A DNA stretch of 64,000 bases from Cupriavidus basilensis. GTDB taxonomy: Bacteria > Pseudomonadota > Gammaproteobacteria > Burkholderiales > Burkholderiaceae. This document shows positions 1 to 6,878 of the stretch, in pieces. A model generated the notes under the pieces. The model was not told where the DNA came from, did no database searches, and saw nothing but the letters and a program-made list of their open reading frames with translations. Positions within the stretch are counted from its first letter, which is position 1, and every line of letters starts with the position of its first letter. The DNA is taken from NCBI RefSeq assembly GCF_008801925.2, contig NZ_CP062803.1, forward strand, positions 806,001-870,000, in the 5' to 3' direction. A program made the translations under genes and the position numbers.

Positions 1-204
1 GTGAAGAAGGCCGACGGCTCGCTGGACCTGGTCTCGACCTCCAACGCCGCTACCCCGCTGACCACCGACGCCAAGCCGCTGCTGACCTGCGACGTGTGGG
101 AACACGCTTACTACATCGACTACCGCAATGCCCGCCCGAAGTATGTCGAGGCATTCTGGAACGTCGTGAACTGGGACTTCGCCAGCAAGAACTTCGCTGG
201 TTGA
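1..204 (+). CDS. sodB: Superoxide dismutase [Fe], C-terminal part
   Basis: The gene runs in from the left edge, so only the last 67 codons are present. The frame carries D-x-W-E-H-A-Y, the Fe/Mn-SOD signature that supplies the Asp and His metal ligands, followed by [16 protein letters not shown], typical of the C-terminal alpha/beta domain. The family converts superoxide to hydrogen peroxide and oxygen in the cytoplasm. The residues around the motif fit the iron-type enzyme of betaproteobacteria, though the metal cannot be fixed from this fragment. The stop is TGA at 202-204 and an intrinsic terminator follows within 35 bases, so sodB ends its transcript here. Confidence 0.93.
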   Translation: MKKADGSLDLVSTSNAATPLTTDAKPLLTCDVWEHAYYIDYRNARPKYVEAFWNVVNWDFASKNFAG

Positions 205-235
205 TTTAGCGGTTGCCGCTGCACAAGACGTTGAG

Positions 236-268
236 AAAAAGCCCCTGGGATTCAGGGGCTTTTTTTTT
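236..268 (+). terminator. Intrinsic terminator of sodB
   Basis: The stem AGCCCCTG pairs with CAGGGGCT across a four-base loop and is followed by nine T. It begins about 35 bases after the sodB stop. Confidence 0.9.
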
Positions 269-409
269 GTCTTGATGGCGGACCTGCGTCAGCGTTGGTG
301 GCGCGACCCACGCCGGTGACCGGGGCAGCCGCTCGAAACAATACGTTCTGGTGTCTCCGAGCCTACTTAAAGATGCATGGAACGATGCACTCCCCGAACG
401 GTTGGAAGA

Positions 410-1447
410 TCACGAATTGTCCTGTGCCCAGCGCTCCACCAGCTCGGCCGGGATGGCCTGGAACACTTCATCGAAGCGTTTGCCGGTCAGCCGCTCGGCT
501 TGCCTGAGCAGTAGCGCTACGGGGCTGCTGGGTTCATGTAGTTCGAACCATTGACGCGCGGAGCGGATGTCGGCGAGGGCACCATCGCGGTCCCGCGGCA
601 TGTCGGTGGCTGCATGCTCGGTGGTCGCTCCAGGGGAAAGACCACCTGCGGCACCGTCGCCTGCCGGGGCCGCGACGCTCAGATCGGGCCGCGGCGCGGC
701 GGCGGCAGCGACATTGCCCGTCATCGTGCCGAGTAGCTTGAGCAGCGGGCTCAGGTCGGGGCGGTCGTCCTGGAGGTTGGCTTTTGCCCAGTCGTCGATG
801 GCAGCGGCATATCCCGCGGCTTCGTCCAATGCGAGGAGGGCGGGGCTGTGCTGCTGGCGCAAATCCTGCAATTGCAGGCGCACCGATTCCGGCGGCGGGG
901 CGTCCACGGGCCGTGGCACACCGAGCGAACGCTCGACGTCCCGGACCTGCAGCCGAAGCGCGGCATTGCCCGTGATCGTCAACGCCCGCGCGTCCCGCAT
1001 CAGCCCGTCCGGGTCGGCCAGTGCGGCCAGTGCGTTGGCGCGCATGGCAGGATCGGCTTCGCCATCGACCATCAATTGCGGATGGATCGCATCCGGCCAT
1101 TTCGTCAGCAGTTGCGCCAGCGCCGCGAGGCCGTCTCTCAGCCCGGCCGTCTGGGCTAGCCGAGTACGGCACCGCAGCTGCAGCACCAAAATGCGGATGT
1201 CGCGCGTTCGCAAGAGCAGGCGCTGGCAGTCGCGCTCCAGCTCGGCCCAGTTGCAGGCTTCCGGCTCACTGACGAAGTCGCCGTACTGTGCGTCCGCCTT
1301 CGGAGCGGCCTTGGCCAGAAGCACGACGAATTCAGGGTCGTACTCCAGGTCATCGCCGCATGGCCTGTCGGGAGAGACCGGTTCCAGCAGCTCCGGGAAG
1401 GGAAATTCAGGTCTTGGCGCCGGTACGGACTTGGTTTTGGCTTTCAT
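410..1447 (-). CDS. tssA: T6SS baseplate-associated protein TssA (ImpA family)
   Basis: The 345-residue product has an ImpA-type N-terminal half: the region EPVSPDRPCGDDLEYDP and then E-x-C-NW-x-E-L-E-x-D-C-x-x-LL-x-R-T-x-D-I-R is the family signature. A low-complexity Ala/Gly/Pro linker follows at about residues 240-285, then a helical tail ending in a region rich in RQAERLTGKRFDEVF. TssA caps and primes growth of the TssBC sheath and binds the baseplate. I chose the ATG at 1447: it lies just after the tssG stop (TGA at 1450-1452), while the longer frame would overlap tssG by 75 bases and add an unrelated Arg-rich leader. It is the last gene of the leftward T6SS operon. Confidence 0.9.
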   Translation of the reverse strand: MKAKTKSVPAPRPEFPFPELLEPVSPDRPCGDDLEYDPEFVVLLAKAAPKADAQYGDFVSEPEACNWAELERDCQRLLLRTRDIRILVLQLRCRTRLAQTAGLRDGLAALAQLLTKWPDAIHPQLMVDGEADPAMRANALAALADPDGLMRDARALTITGNAALRLQVRDVERSLGVPRPVDAPPPESVRLQLQDLRQQHSPALLALDEAAGYAAAIDDWAKANLQDDRPDLSPLLKLLGTMTGNVAAAAAPRPDLSVAAPAGDGAAGGLSPGATTEHAATDMPRDRDGALADIRSARQWFELHEPSSPVALLLRQAERLTGKRFDEVFQAIPAELVERWAQDNS

Positions 1448-1449
1448 GG

Positions 1450-2490
1450 TCAATGTGTCGCGTAGTGTTCGGGCTCGAACACCATGCCGGTGATGGCGCG
1501 GCTGCGATCCGGTTCGCCCAGCCACGTAGACCAGCCCAGGCGTTCCTGCGAGCCCAGGATGGCGGGTGGCGCCGAGTCAGGGATCACCTGCAGCTCGGCT
1601 TCCCAAACGAATTCATGGCCCACGAAGGCGCGCACCCATTCAATGAGCGTTGGAAGGTCCCGGCCGTTGGGCGTAAAGTTCAGGTACTGCTGCAGCCCGA
1701 GCGGACCGATCACCAGCCGGAACTTGTGTTGCCGGTCCGGTACCATCTCGCCAAGCATGGCGCCTTGTCCCATGACGCTGGGGGCGCCCGGATGCCCCAG
1801 GCGGCTGTGTTCGGCCGGATCGATGGCGATCCAGTGCAGCACATATTCCTCCAGCCTGACGGATACCCCGAAGAAGTGCGAGAGCGTGGCCGCAATGCCA
1901 TCGGGATTGCGTGCTTCGCGCACCTGGTGCGCACCGGCGGCGAGCCGCGCGTGCGGGGGCAGGGGACTGCGCGCGATCTCTTCGGCTTCGTTGCCCGTCA
2001 GCCAGCCGATATAGCGGGAGAACACCTCGTCGTCGCGCCGATCGAGGCCCGCTGCGGCTTGCGAGCCTGCCCAGGCACGGTAGAACTGCGTGAAGGCGCG
2101 ATGGTGGAACAGATCCAGAAAATCGGCGGTGGTGCTGTCCCGGTGTGTTTCACTGCGCTCCCGTACGATTTCCGTCAGGTGGATCGGCAGTGCCCCATTC
2201 GGCCCCAGCATGCCCAGGCCAAACAACTGCACCTTGAGCCGGCCAGGCAGCGGCTGCACCTGCGCGATCTCGCGGGGCGCGAATGTGAGCGCGGCCTGCT
2301 GGCCAGCCCGGAATGGCTCGTCGCGCGGCCGGCTGGCCTGCCCGATCGGGGGCAAGTCAGGGTGCCGGGCGGACAGATGCCGCAGGAGCCCCAGAAAGCT
2401 CAGCTTCCACGGCGCCTGGCCGGCGTAGCTTCCTGGCGGCGCCGGGGCCGTTAGCGCTGGCGGCGCGTTGTCGTCGTGTCCTTTGTACAT
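1450..2490 (-). CDS. tssG: T6SS baseplate subunit TssG (ImpH/VasB)
   Basis: The 346-residue protein matches the TssG family: FLGLLRHLSARHPDLPP near the N-terminus, the motif LFGLGMLGPNGALPIHLTE, and the C-terminal region with NFTPNGRDLPTLIEWVRAFVG. TssG forms with TssE, TssF and TssK the wedge of the T6SS baseplate in the cytoplasm. It starts two bases after the tssF stop and ends two bases before tssA, so the three genes are almost certainly translated from one mRNA. Length is normal for the family. Confidence 0.93.
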   Translation of the reverse strand: MYKGHDDNAPPALTAPAPPGSYAGQAPWKLSFLGLLRHLSARHPDLPPIGQASRPRDEPFRAGQQAALTFAPREIAQVQPLPGRLKVQLFGLGMLGPNGALPIHLTEIVRERSETHRDSTTADFLDLFHHRAFTQFYRAWAGSQAAAGLDRRDDEVFSRYIGWLTGNEAEEIARSPLPPHARLAAGAHQVREARNPDGIAATLSHFFGVSVRLEEYVLHWIAIDPAEHSRLGHPGAPSVMGQGAMLGEMVPDRQHKFRLVIGPLGLQQYLNFTPNGRDLPTLIEWVRAFVGHEFVWEAELQVIPDSAPPAILGSQERLGWSTWLGEPDRSRAITGMVFEPEHYATH

Positions 2491-2492
2491 GG

Positions 2493-4373
2493 CTACACGG
2501 CGCTACGGCCGCCCATGCGCACGGGCCAACGATGCACCAGGCCGCGTTGCATCGAGTGCAGTTCGGTCTGCGTGAAGACGTTGACTGACACGTGACGCGC
2601 CAGGAAATGCTCCAGCACCACGCCAAACAGGTATGGGCTGATGCCGGAGAAGCCGCCTTCGTCCACGGTAAGCTGGCACTGGATGCCACGGCCGTAGATC
2701 AACGGGCCGTTGCCCGGCAGCCGTCGCATGACCGGCTCCACCTTCGAGCCGATCAGGCTCTGGATCTGCGCCTGGTGCGCCAGATCGTCGCTCGCCACGA
2801 AAAGCCGCAGCATGTCACGCAGACCCTGGCCGCCCGAGCGATGTTCCAGGTCGGTCAGCGACAGGTAGTTGAAGCCCAATAGCCGAATCAGCCGCCAGGC
2901 CATTTCGCCGTCCGCATAAGGTGGCCGAGGTGCCGACGGCGCACGGATCAGGCCGATCCCGTCCACGGGGATGGATGCCGCCGGGGTCAGGTCGTGCAGG
3001 CCATCGCGCGGTACCAGATTGGGCAAGTCGCGATTGGTGACCAGTGACTCCACCGACAGGTAGCGCAAGGTGTCCGGGTAAGGGGCCTCGTGCTGGTCCA
3101 CCAGCGACACGAACAGCTCGGTACCGACGTATGCGGTGCGAGTGCCGTACTTGCGAGCCTGCTCCGAGAGCATCCGGCGCTCGCGCCGCAGGGAAAAGTA
3201 GCGGCCGTGATTGCCCTCGTCACTGTTGAGCGTGGCAAAGAGCGGCTGAAAGGCAATGCTGGCACTGTGCTCGGACTTTTGCCCGGAGAGCTGCTTGACG
3301 GCATAGATCTCGTAGTCGAGCGGATGCTGTCGGTCGGCGACCAAATGGAAGTCGGTGCGCCCGGGTGTGATCTCGATGCGATCGGTGCGTTTCGGGAACA
3401 GATTGACCACCGGGGTGCAAAAGAGCGCGAACTGATCCCGGTCGACCTGGCTGGTCAGATTGCCAGGCGGCTTTGACAGCAACACGACGATCTCGGCTTC
3501 CTTGCCGCGGATCCGGCCGAGCCCTTGTGCCAGCTTGTTGAGGCCGAAGAAGTAGAAGCGCTGCGGGCACGCGAAATACTCATGCAACAGGTTGTGCCCA
3601 AAGAAGTTGTTCCACGGCAACGGCAGCGCGCCTTCGCCCGGACCCATGCCCACATAGCTGACGGCATCCTCTGTCACCGCGTAGGGGCGTTCGCTCATGG
3701 CGCCGGGCTGCCCGATCAGCGTGGCGACGCCGGCGCTGTGCAAGAGTTCGAACAGGTGCGAGGCGATCTGGTCGTCCCCGCACAGATAAACTGGCAACTG
3801 GTCCAGGCCGGGCAATTGATCGAAGTTGGCCTCGCGCGTGCAGCGCAGGCGTAGGCGCAGCGCTCCCTGTACCGTCAGGTGGGCAGGCACGTAGCGTTCC
3901 AGCCCGCGAATGTCCGGTGGAATGCCAGTGAGCCGGGCTTCGGTGATTTCGAGCGGCCACAGCGTCAGCGGTTGCGTGGTCCTGAACTGGCAGGCCGTCT
4001 TCTCGCCCGGCGCCGGCGCGGCATCGAGCTGCGCGCCGCGCGGCACCGCCACGCCGCGGGCAAGATTGCCCGCGATCCGGCTGGGGCGGAACTGTGCGAC
4101 AGCAATCGACGGCGTCGGCGCAACGTAGTTCGGGTAGACCACCTCCAGCAGCCGCTGCGTAAAGCGCGGAAACTCCGCATCGAGCTTGATCTGGGTGCGC
4201 GCCGACAGAAAGCAGAACGCCTCGATCAGGCGTTCCACATAGGGATCGGCCACCTCGGTGCCATGCATGCCCAGGCGCCTCGCCACCTTCGGGTGCTGAT
4301 TGGCGAATTCCGCGGCCAGCTCGCGCATGTAGACGAGCTCGCGGTTGTAATAGTCGAGCAGTTGCGGATCCAT
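2493..4373 (-). CDS. tssF: T6SS baseplate subunit TssF (ImpG/VasA)
   Basis: The 626-residue protein starts MDPQLLDYYNRELVYMRELA and continues with HPKVARRLGM and DPYVERLIEAFCFLSAR, the classic TssF opening. The middle has PLPWNNFFGHNLLHEYFACPQRFYFF-type sequence and the end has a conserved G-x-G-I-x-C-x-L-x-V-D-x-x-x-F region. TssF is the major wedge subunit, two copies per TssG, and links the sheath to the membrane complex. It follows tssE with a 4-base gap. No frameshift or stop interrupts it, so this arm appears functional. Confidence 0.95.
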   Translation of the reverse strand: MDPQLLDYYNRELVYMRELAAEFANQHPKVARRLGMHGTEVADPYVERLIEAFCFLSARTQIKLDAEFPRFTQRLLEVVYPNYVAPTPSIAVAQFRPSRIAGNLARGVAVPRGAQLDAAPAPGEKTACQFRTTQPLTLWPLEITEARLTGIPPDIRGLERYVPAHLTVQGALRLRLRCTREANFDQLPGLDQLPVYLCGDDQIASHLFELLHSAGVATLIGQPGAMSERPYAVTEDAVSYVGMGPGEGALPLPWNNFFGHNLLHEYFACPQRFYFFGLNKLAQGLGRIRGKEAEIVVLLSKPPGNLTSQVDRDQFALFCTPVVNLFPKRTDRIEITPGRTDFHLVADRQHPLDYEIYAVKQLSGQKSEHSASIAFQPLFATLNSDEGNHGRYFSLRRERRMLSEQARKYGTRTAYVGTELFVSLVDQHEAPYPDTLRYLSVESLVTNRDLPNLVPRDGLHDLTPAASIPVDGIGLIRAPSAPRPPYADGEMAWRLIRLLGFNYLSLTDLEHRSGGQGLRDMLRLFVASDDLAHQAQIQSLIGSKVEPVMRRLPGNGPLIYGRGIQCQLTVDEGGFSGISPYLFGVVLEHFLARHVSVNVFTQTELHSMQRGLVHRWPVRMGGRSAV

Positions 4374-4377
4374 GGCG

Positions 4378-4908
4378 TCAGGTGGTGTGAATCGATTGGA
4401 CGCTCATCCGGCTGGTTTCCAGGTCGAGCGAGCTTTGGGCAGTGAATGCCATCGGGTACGGGTCCATATGGATCAGGCCCTTGATCTCGAAAACCAGGGT
4501 GTTGTAGCGCTGCGGCGCGTCTTCCTTCAAAAGCGGCTTCACGTCCAGCGAGCCGGGAATGAGCCGGGGCTCGAAGTCCAGGATGGCGCGCCTGACGATG
4601 TTGACGATGTCGTTCCACTTATGCTCGGACAGGTAACTGCCGGCGACCGGTGGTACCCCATAGTTGATCGTCGATGCAGCGGCAGCGGGATAGCGCTGGC
4701 GATCGATCTCATCCTCGCGGTTGGTGGTATTGAGCAGATAAGTGAGATCGCGCTGGATGATCTCGCGCATCTGGGCGCGTGTGACGGTGTATTCGTTCGC
4801 GCTTTCGGTCTGCCGTTGGGGCGCGTCGTCGTGCAGCCGGTCAAAGAGCGTCGGCAGCAGCTGCGTATTCGGGCGGCGCGGTACCCGCGGCGGGCGGTGG
4901 TCAGCCAT
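4378..4908 (-). CDS. tssE: T6SS baseplate subunit TssE (gp25-like)
   Basis: The 176-residue product has the gp25-like core: LFDRLHDD at residues 20-30, then TRAQMREIIQRDLTYLLNT, and the conserved YGVPP with an E-P-R-L motif (DFEPRLIPGSL). TssE is the sheath-initiating wedge protein, homologous to phage T4 gp25. I prefer the ATG at 4908; an upstream ATG at 4962 would add 18 residues lying inside tagJ and lacking family similarity. The chosen start overlaps the tagJ stop by 8 bases, which suggests coupled translation. Confidence 0.92.
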   Translation of the reverse strand: MADHRPPRVPRRPNTQLLPTLFDRLHDDAPQRQTESANEYTVTRAQMREIIQRDLTYLLNTTNREDEIDRQRYPAAAASTINYGVPPVAGSYLSEHKWNDIVNIVRRAILDFEPRLIPGSLDVKPLLKEDAPQRYNTLVFEIKGLIHMDPYPMAFTAQSSLDLETSRMSVQSIHTT

Positions 4909-5737
4909 GCCCGGTAACCAGAGTGAGGGTCGCCACATCGAGCATGGCCACATCGCCCGCATCCGTCATCCAGGTCTTCTGGCCGAATCCGATGACACCG
5001 GTTTCGCCTACTTCGGCCCAGCTGGTTTCGCGGGCGAGCCGGATGGCGTCGCTGCCCTGCTCAGAGTCAGGGTAGCGCACCGGCATGAAGCCACGGCTGA
5101 CCACACCGTCGGAGAGCGTCACGGTGGCCGGGCGCCACAGCAGATCGAGCAAGCCGGCAGGCTCGGCCAGCTCAAGCTTTTGCATCTGGGCAAAAGGCAG
5201 CCAGGCGTAGCGGCCCGCCGCCACGATTTCGCAGGTCGGGCCCAGGCGCGTGTCGGTGTCGGTGATCCACGCGAAGCGCACACCGTCGTGCATGCCGGGC
5301 GAGGCCGGGACCTCCGACAGTGCCAGGTTGCGGCTGCTATCGGCGGCGGCGATGTCACCGGCTTTGGTTTGTACCAGCGCGACGTGCAGCCCGGGCATCC
5401 AGGCCGGGGCCGGTAGCAGGGAGCCGGGGGCGCGCCGGCCTGCGAAGACCTCGCACCGGAACACCTCCGCGCGGATCAAGTCGCGGTAGACATGCGCGGT
5501 TTGCGCAAAGTCGGGTGCGAGCTGCGTGGCCACCTGCAGTTGCCGGAGCGCGCGCGTCCAGTCGCCAACCACGCACAGCCACTGGAATAGCTGCCAACGG
5601 GAGTCAAATGAGCCGGGCTGCAGGCGCACCAGGCCTTCCGCTGCGCGGAGCGCGCCGGCGGCCGAACCGGTTCGGCGCAGGACCGACGATAGCCCGGCGT
5701 CGCGTGTGCTTTCGGGGGCTTGCGTATCAAGCGCCAT
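4901..5737 (-). CDS. tagJ: T6SS accessory protein TagJ (ImpE family)
   Basis: The 278-residue protein is an ImpE/TagJ-type protein: N-terminal TPR-like helices (FDSRWQLFQWLCVVGDWTRALRQL and ATQLAPDF) followed by a second domain beginning FAWITDTDTRLGPTCEI and containing RFL/MPVRYPDSE. TagJ binds the TssB N-terminal helix and ClpV in systems where it has been studied, helping sheath disassembly. The ATG at 5737 is preferred because the longer frame from 5851 begins with unrelated sequence inside the upstream gene. It overlaps the upstream gene by 11 bases and tssE by 8, so it sits in a tight operon. Confidence 0.85.
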   Translation of the reverse strand: MALDTQAPESTRDAGLSSVLRRTGSAAGALRAAEGLVRLQPGSFDSRWQLFQWLCVVGDWTRALRQLQVATQLAPDFAQTAHVYRDLIRAEVFRCEVFAGRRAPGSLLPAPAWMPGLHVALVQTKAGDIAAADSSRNLALSEVPASPGMHDGVRFAWITDTDTRLGPTCEIVAAGRYAWLPFAQMQKLELAEPAGLLDLLWRPATVTLSDGVVSRGFMPVRYPDSEQGSDAIRLARETSWAEVGETGVIGFGQKTWMTDAGDVAMLDVATLTLVTGHG

Positions 5738-6347
5738 GATCGGGCTCCGGCGTTGGCGTTGGCTTTTGCGGTTGTGCCTGTGCAGGGCGGTAGGCGCTAT
5801 CCATCGAGACGAGGTGGTGTTCGCGGCGGGTAAGGGGGGCGGCCACGTCACGGCGCCTGGTGGGCACGATGTCCCCTGCGAAGAGCCAGAGCACGTCCGG
5901 CGCGGGCGGGATCACAAAGAGCGGGGGGGCATCCAGGGTCTGCGGGGAGCCAATCAGGGCGTTGATGTGGCCGGCGGTGGCAAGCATGTCCATCAAGCTG
6001 TGGGTAGGGTCGGCCTCGCGTGCGAGCATCTGCAGCGGGTTCCGCGCGATCTCCGCCGGTACAACCGATGCCACCCCAGTGCTGGCCTCCAGGTCGGCGC
6101 TCACGTAGTCGGGATCGCGCAGCGCCGCCTCGGCTTCGCGTTTGAGATGCTCGAGCACGTTAGTCCGATCGGGGGCAGCTGTTTGCGCTGTGCGCTCGCC
6201 AGCGGCTGGTCTCAGCACCGAGAACGGATCGGCAGTGCCCGGGTGCATCCCGCCGAGCGCATCCCAAGGCCAGGGCATATCGCTATCGCGGTCGAATCCG
6301 GGGGCGGTGGCGCCGGTCCCTGCCGGGAGGGTCTGCGAGTCGCTCAT
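5727..6347 (-). CDS. T6SS-associated protein, probably TagK
   Basis: This 206-residue protein is the first gene of the leftward T6SS operon. The N-terminal 60 residues are low-complexity (Gly/Pro/Ala). A central helical part includes NPLQMLAREADP, and the C-terminal part has PDVLWLFAGD and PLTRREHHLVSMDS, which recall TagK-domain proteins of Burkholderia-type T6SS loci. That link comes from memory of the family and from position, not from an alignment. The ATG at 6347 is the first in frame, with a GAGG about 8 bases upstream. The start faces the 0.5 kb AT-rich divergent control region. Confidence 0.6.
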   Translation of the reverse strand: MSDSQTLPAGTGATAPGFDRDSDMPWPWDALGGMHPGTADPFSVLRPAAGERTAQTAAPDRTNVLEHLKREAEAALRDPDYVSADLEASTGVASVVPAEIARNPLQMLAREADPTHSLMDMLATAGHINALIGSPQTLDAPPLFVIPPAPDVLWLFAGDIVPTRRRDVAAPLTRREHHLVSMDSAYRPAQAQPQKPTPTPEPDHGA

Positions 6348-6878
6348 GACCTTGCCTCGCTAGTGATAGGTTCAGGAATGGGCCCGATGATAATCGAAAA
6401 TCGCGGCTAGACAAAATGCAAGCGGATGTCATTAATTGCGGTCTTCGAGGTGGATTCGAATTAATGATACATCGTCCTAATATTTTTAGGACTTGTCCTA
6501 TAAAAACGTCGACATTGTCCTATAAAGCGCCGAATTTTTTCGGAATCCATATTGGGAAATTTCCGAATTTTTCATGTCTCGTTCCGTGATAGTCGCAACT
6601 TGCTGTGCCTCCATGCTGGACGTGATAGACGCGCGCGTGGACGTGATAGACGCGCGCGTATTGGTTAATTTTGGCTATTTGACTGCCACGAATCCACGGC
6701 GATCTGGCTTCCTGTCTGGTCACGCAAGCCGCTCTGTGATGATTGCCGAAGGGGTTTACGCATCTAATGTTTTTGCCATATCCTAAAAAGGGGTTAATCA
6801 ATGACTCCATCGCAAGGACTCCATCGGGCAAGCGCAGTCGATCGCAGTCGATCATTCAAAAAAAGAGCAAGGCATCAA
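6348..6878. promoter_or_regulatory. Divergent AT-rich control region of the two T6SS arms
   Basis: About 530 bases without a credible gene separate the two T6SS operons. From about 6420 to 6800 it is much richer in A+T than either flank. It contains the dyad TCCTAA-N5-TTAGGA (6475-6491), three GTCCTA elements at 6474, 6495 and 6517 spaced 21-22 bases apart, and an exact 21-bp tandem duplication (6618-6638 and 6639-6659). Promoters for both arms must lie here. I see no confident sigma-54 -24/-12 pair. Base composition and phased elements suggest control by a DNA-bending or nucleoid protein, which is inference. Confidence 0.7.
6618..6659 (+). repeat. Perfect 21-bp tandem duplication upstream of clpV
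   Basis: Two abutting identical 21-base units, 6618-6638 and 6639-6659. Each contains GTGATAGACGCGCGCGT. They lie about 220 bases upstream of the clpV start. Confidence 0.9.

Noticed and set aside
567..1493. A 308-codon plus-strand frame over tssA
   Set aside because: It is antisense to tssA, Ser/Arg-rich and has no family similarity; such frames are common in GC-rich DNA.
6840..6860. Short CGATCGCAGTCGAT repeats before clpV as operators
   Set aside because: They are only a few bases long and may arise by chance; spacing gives no extra support.
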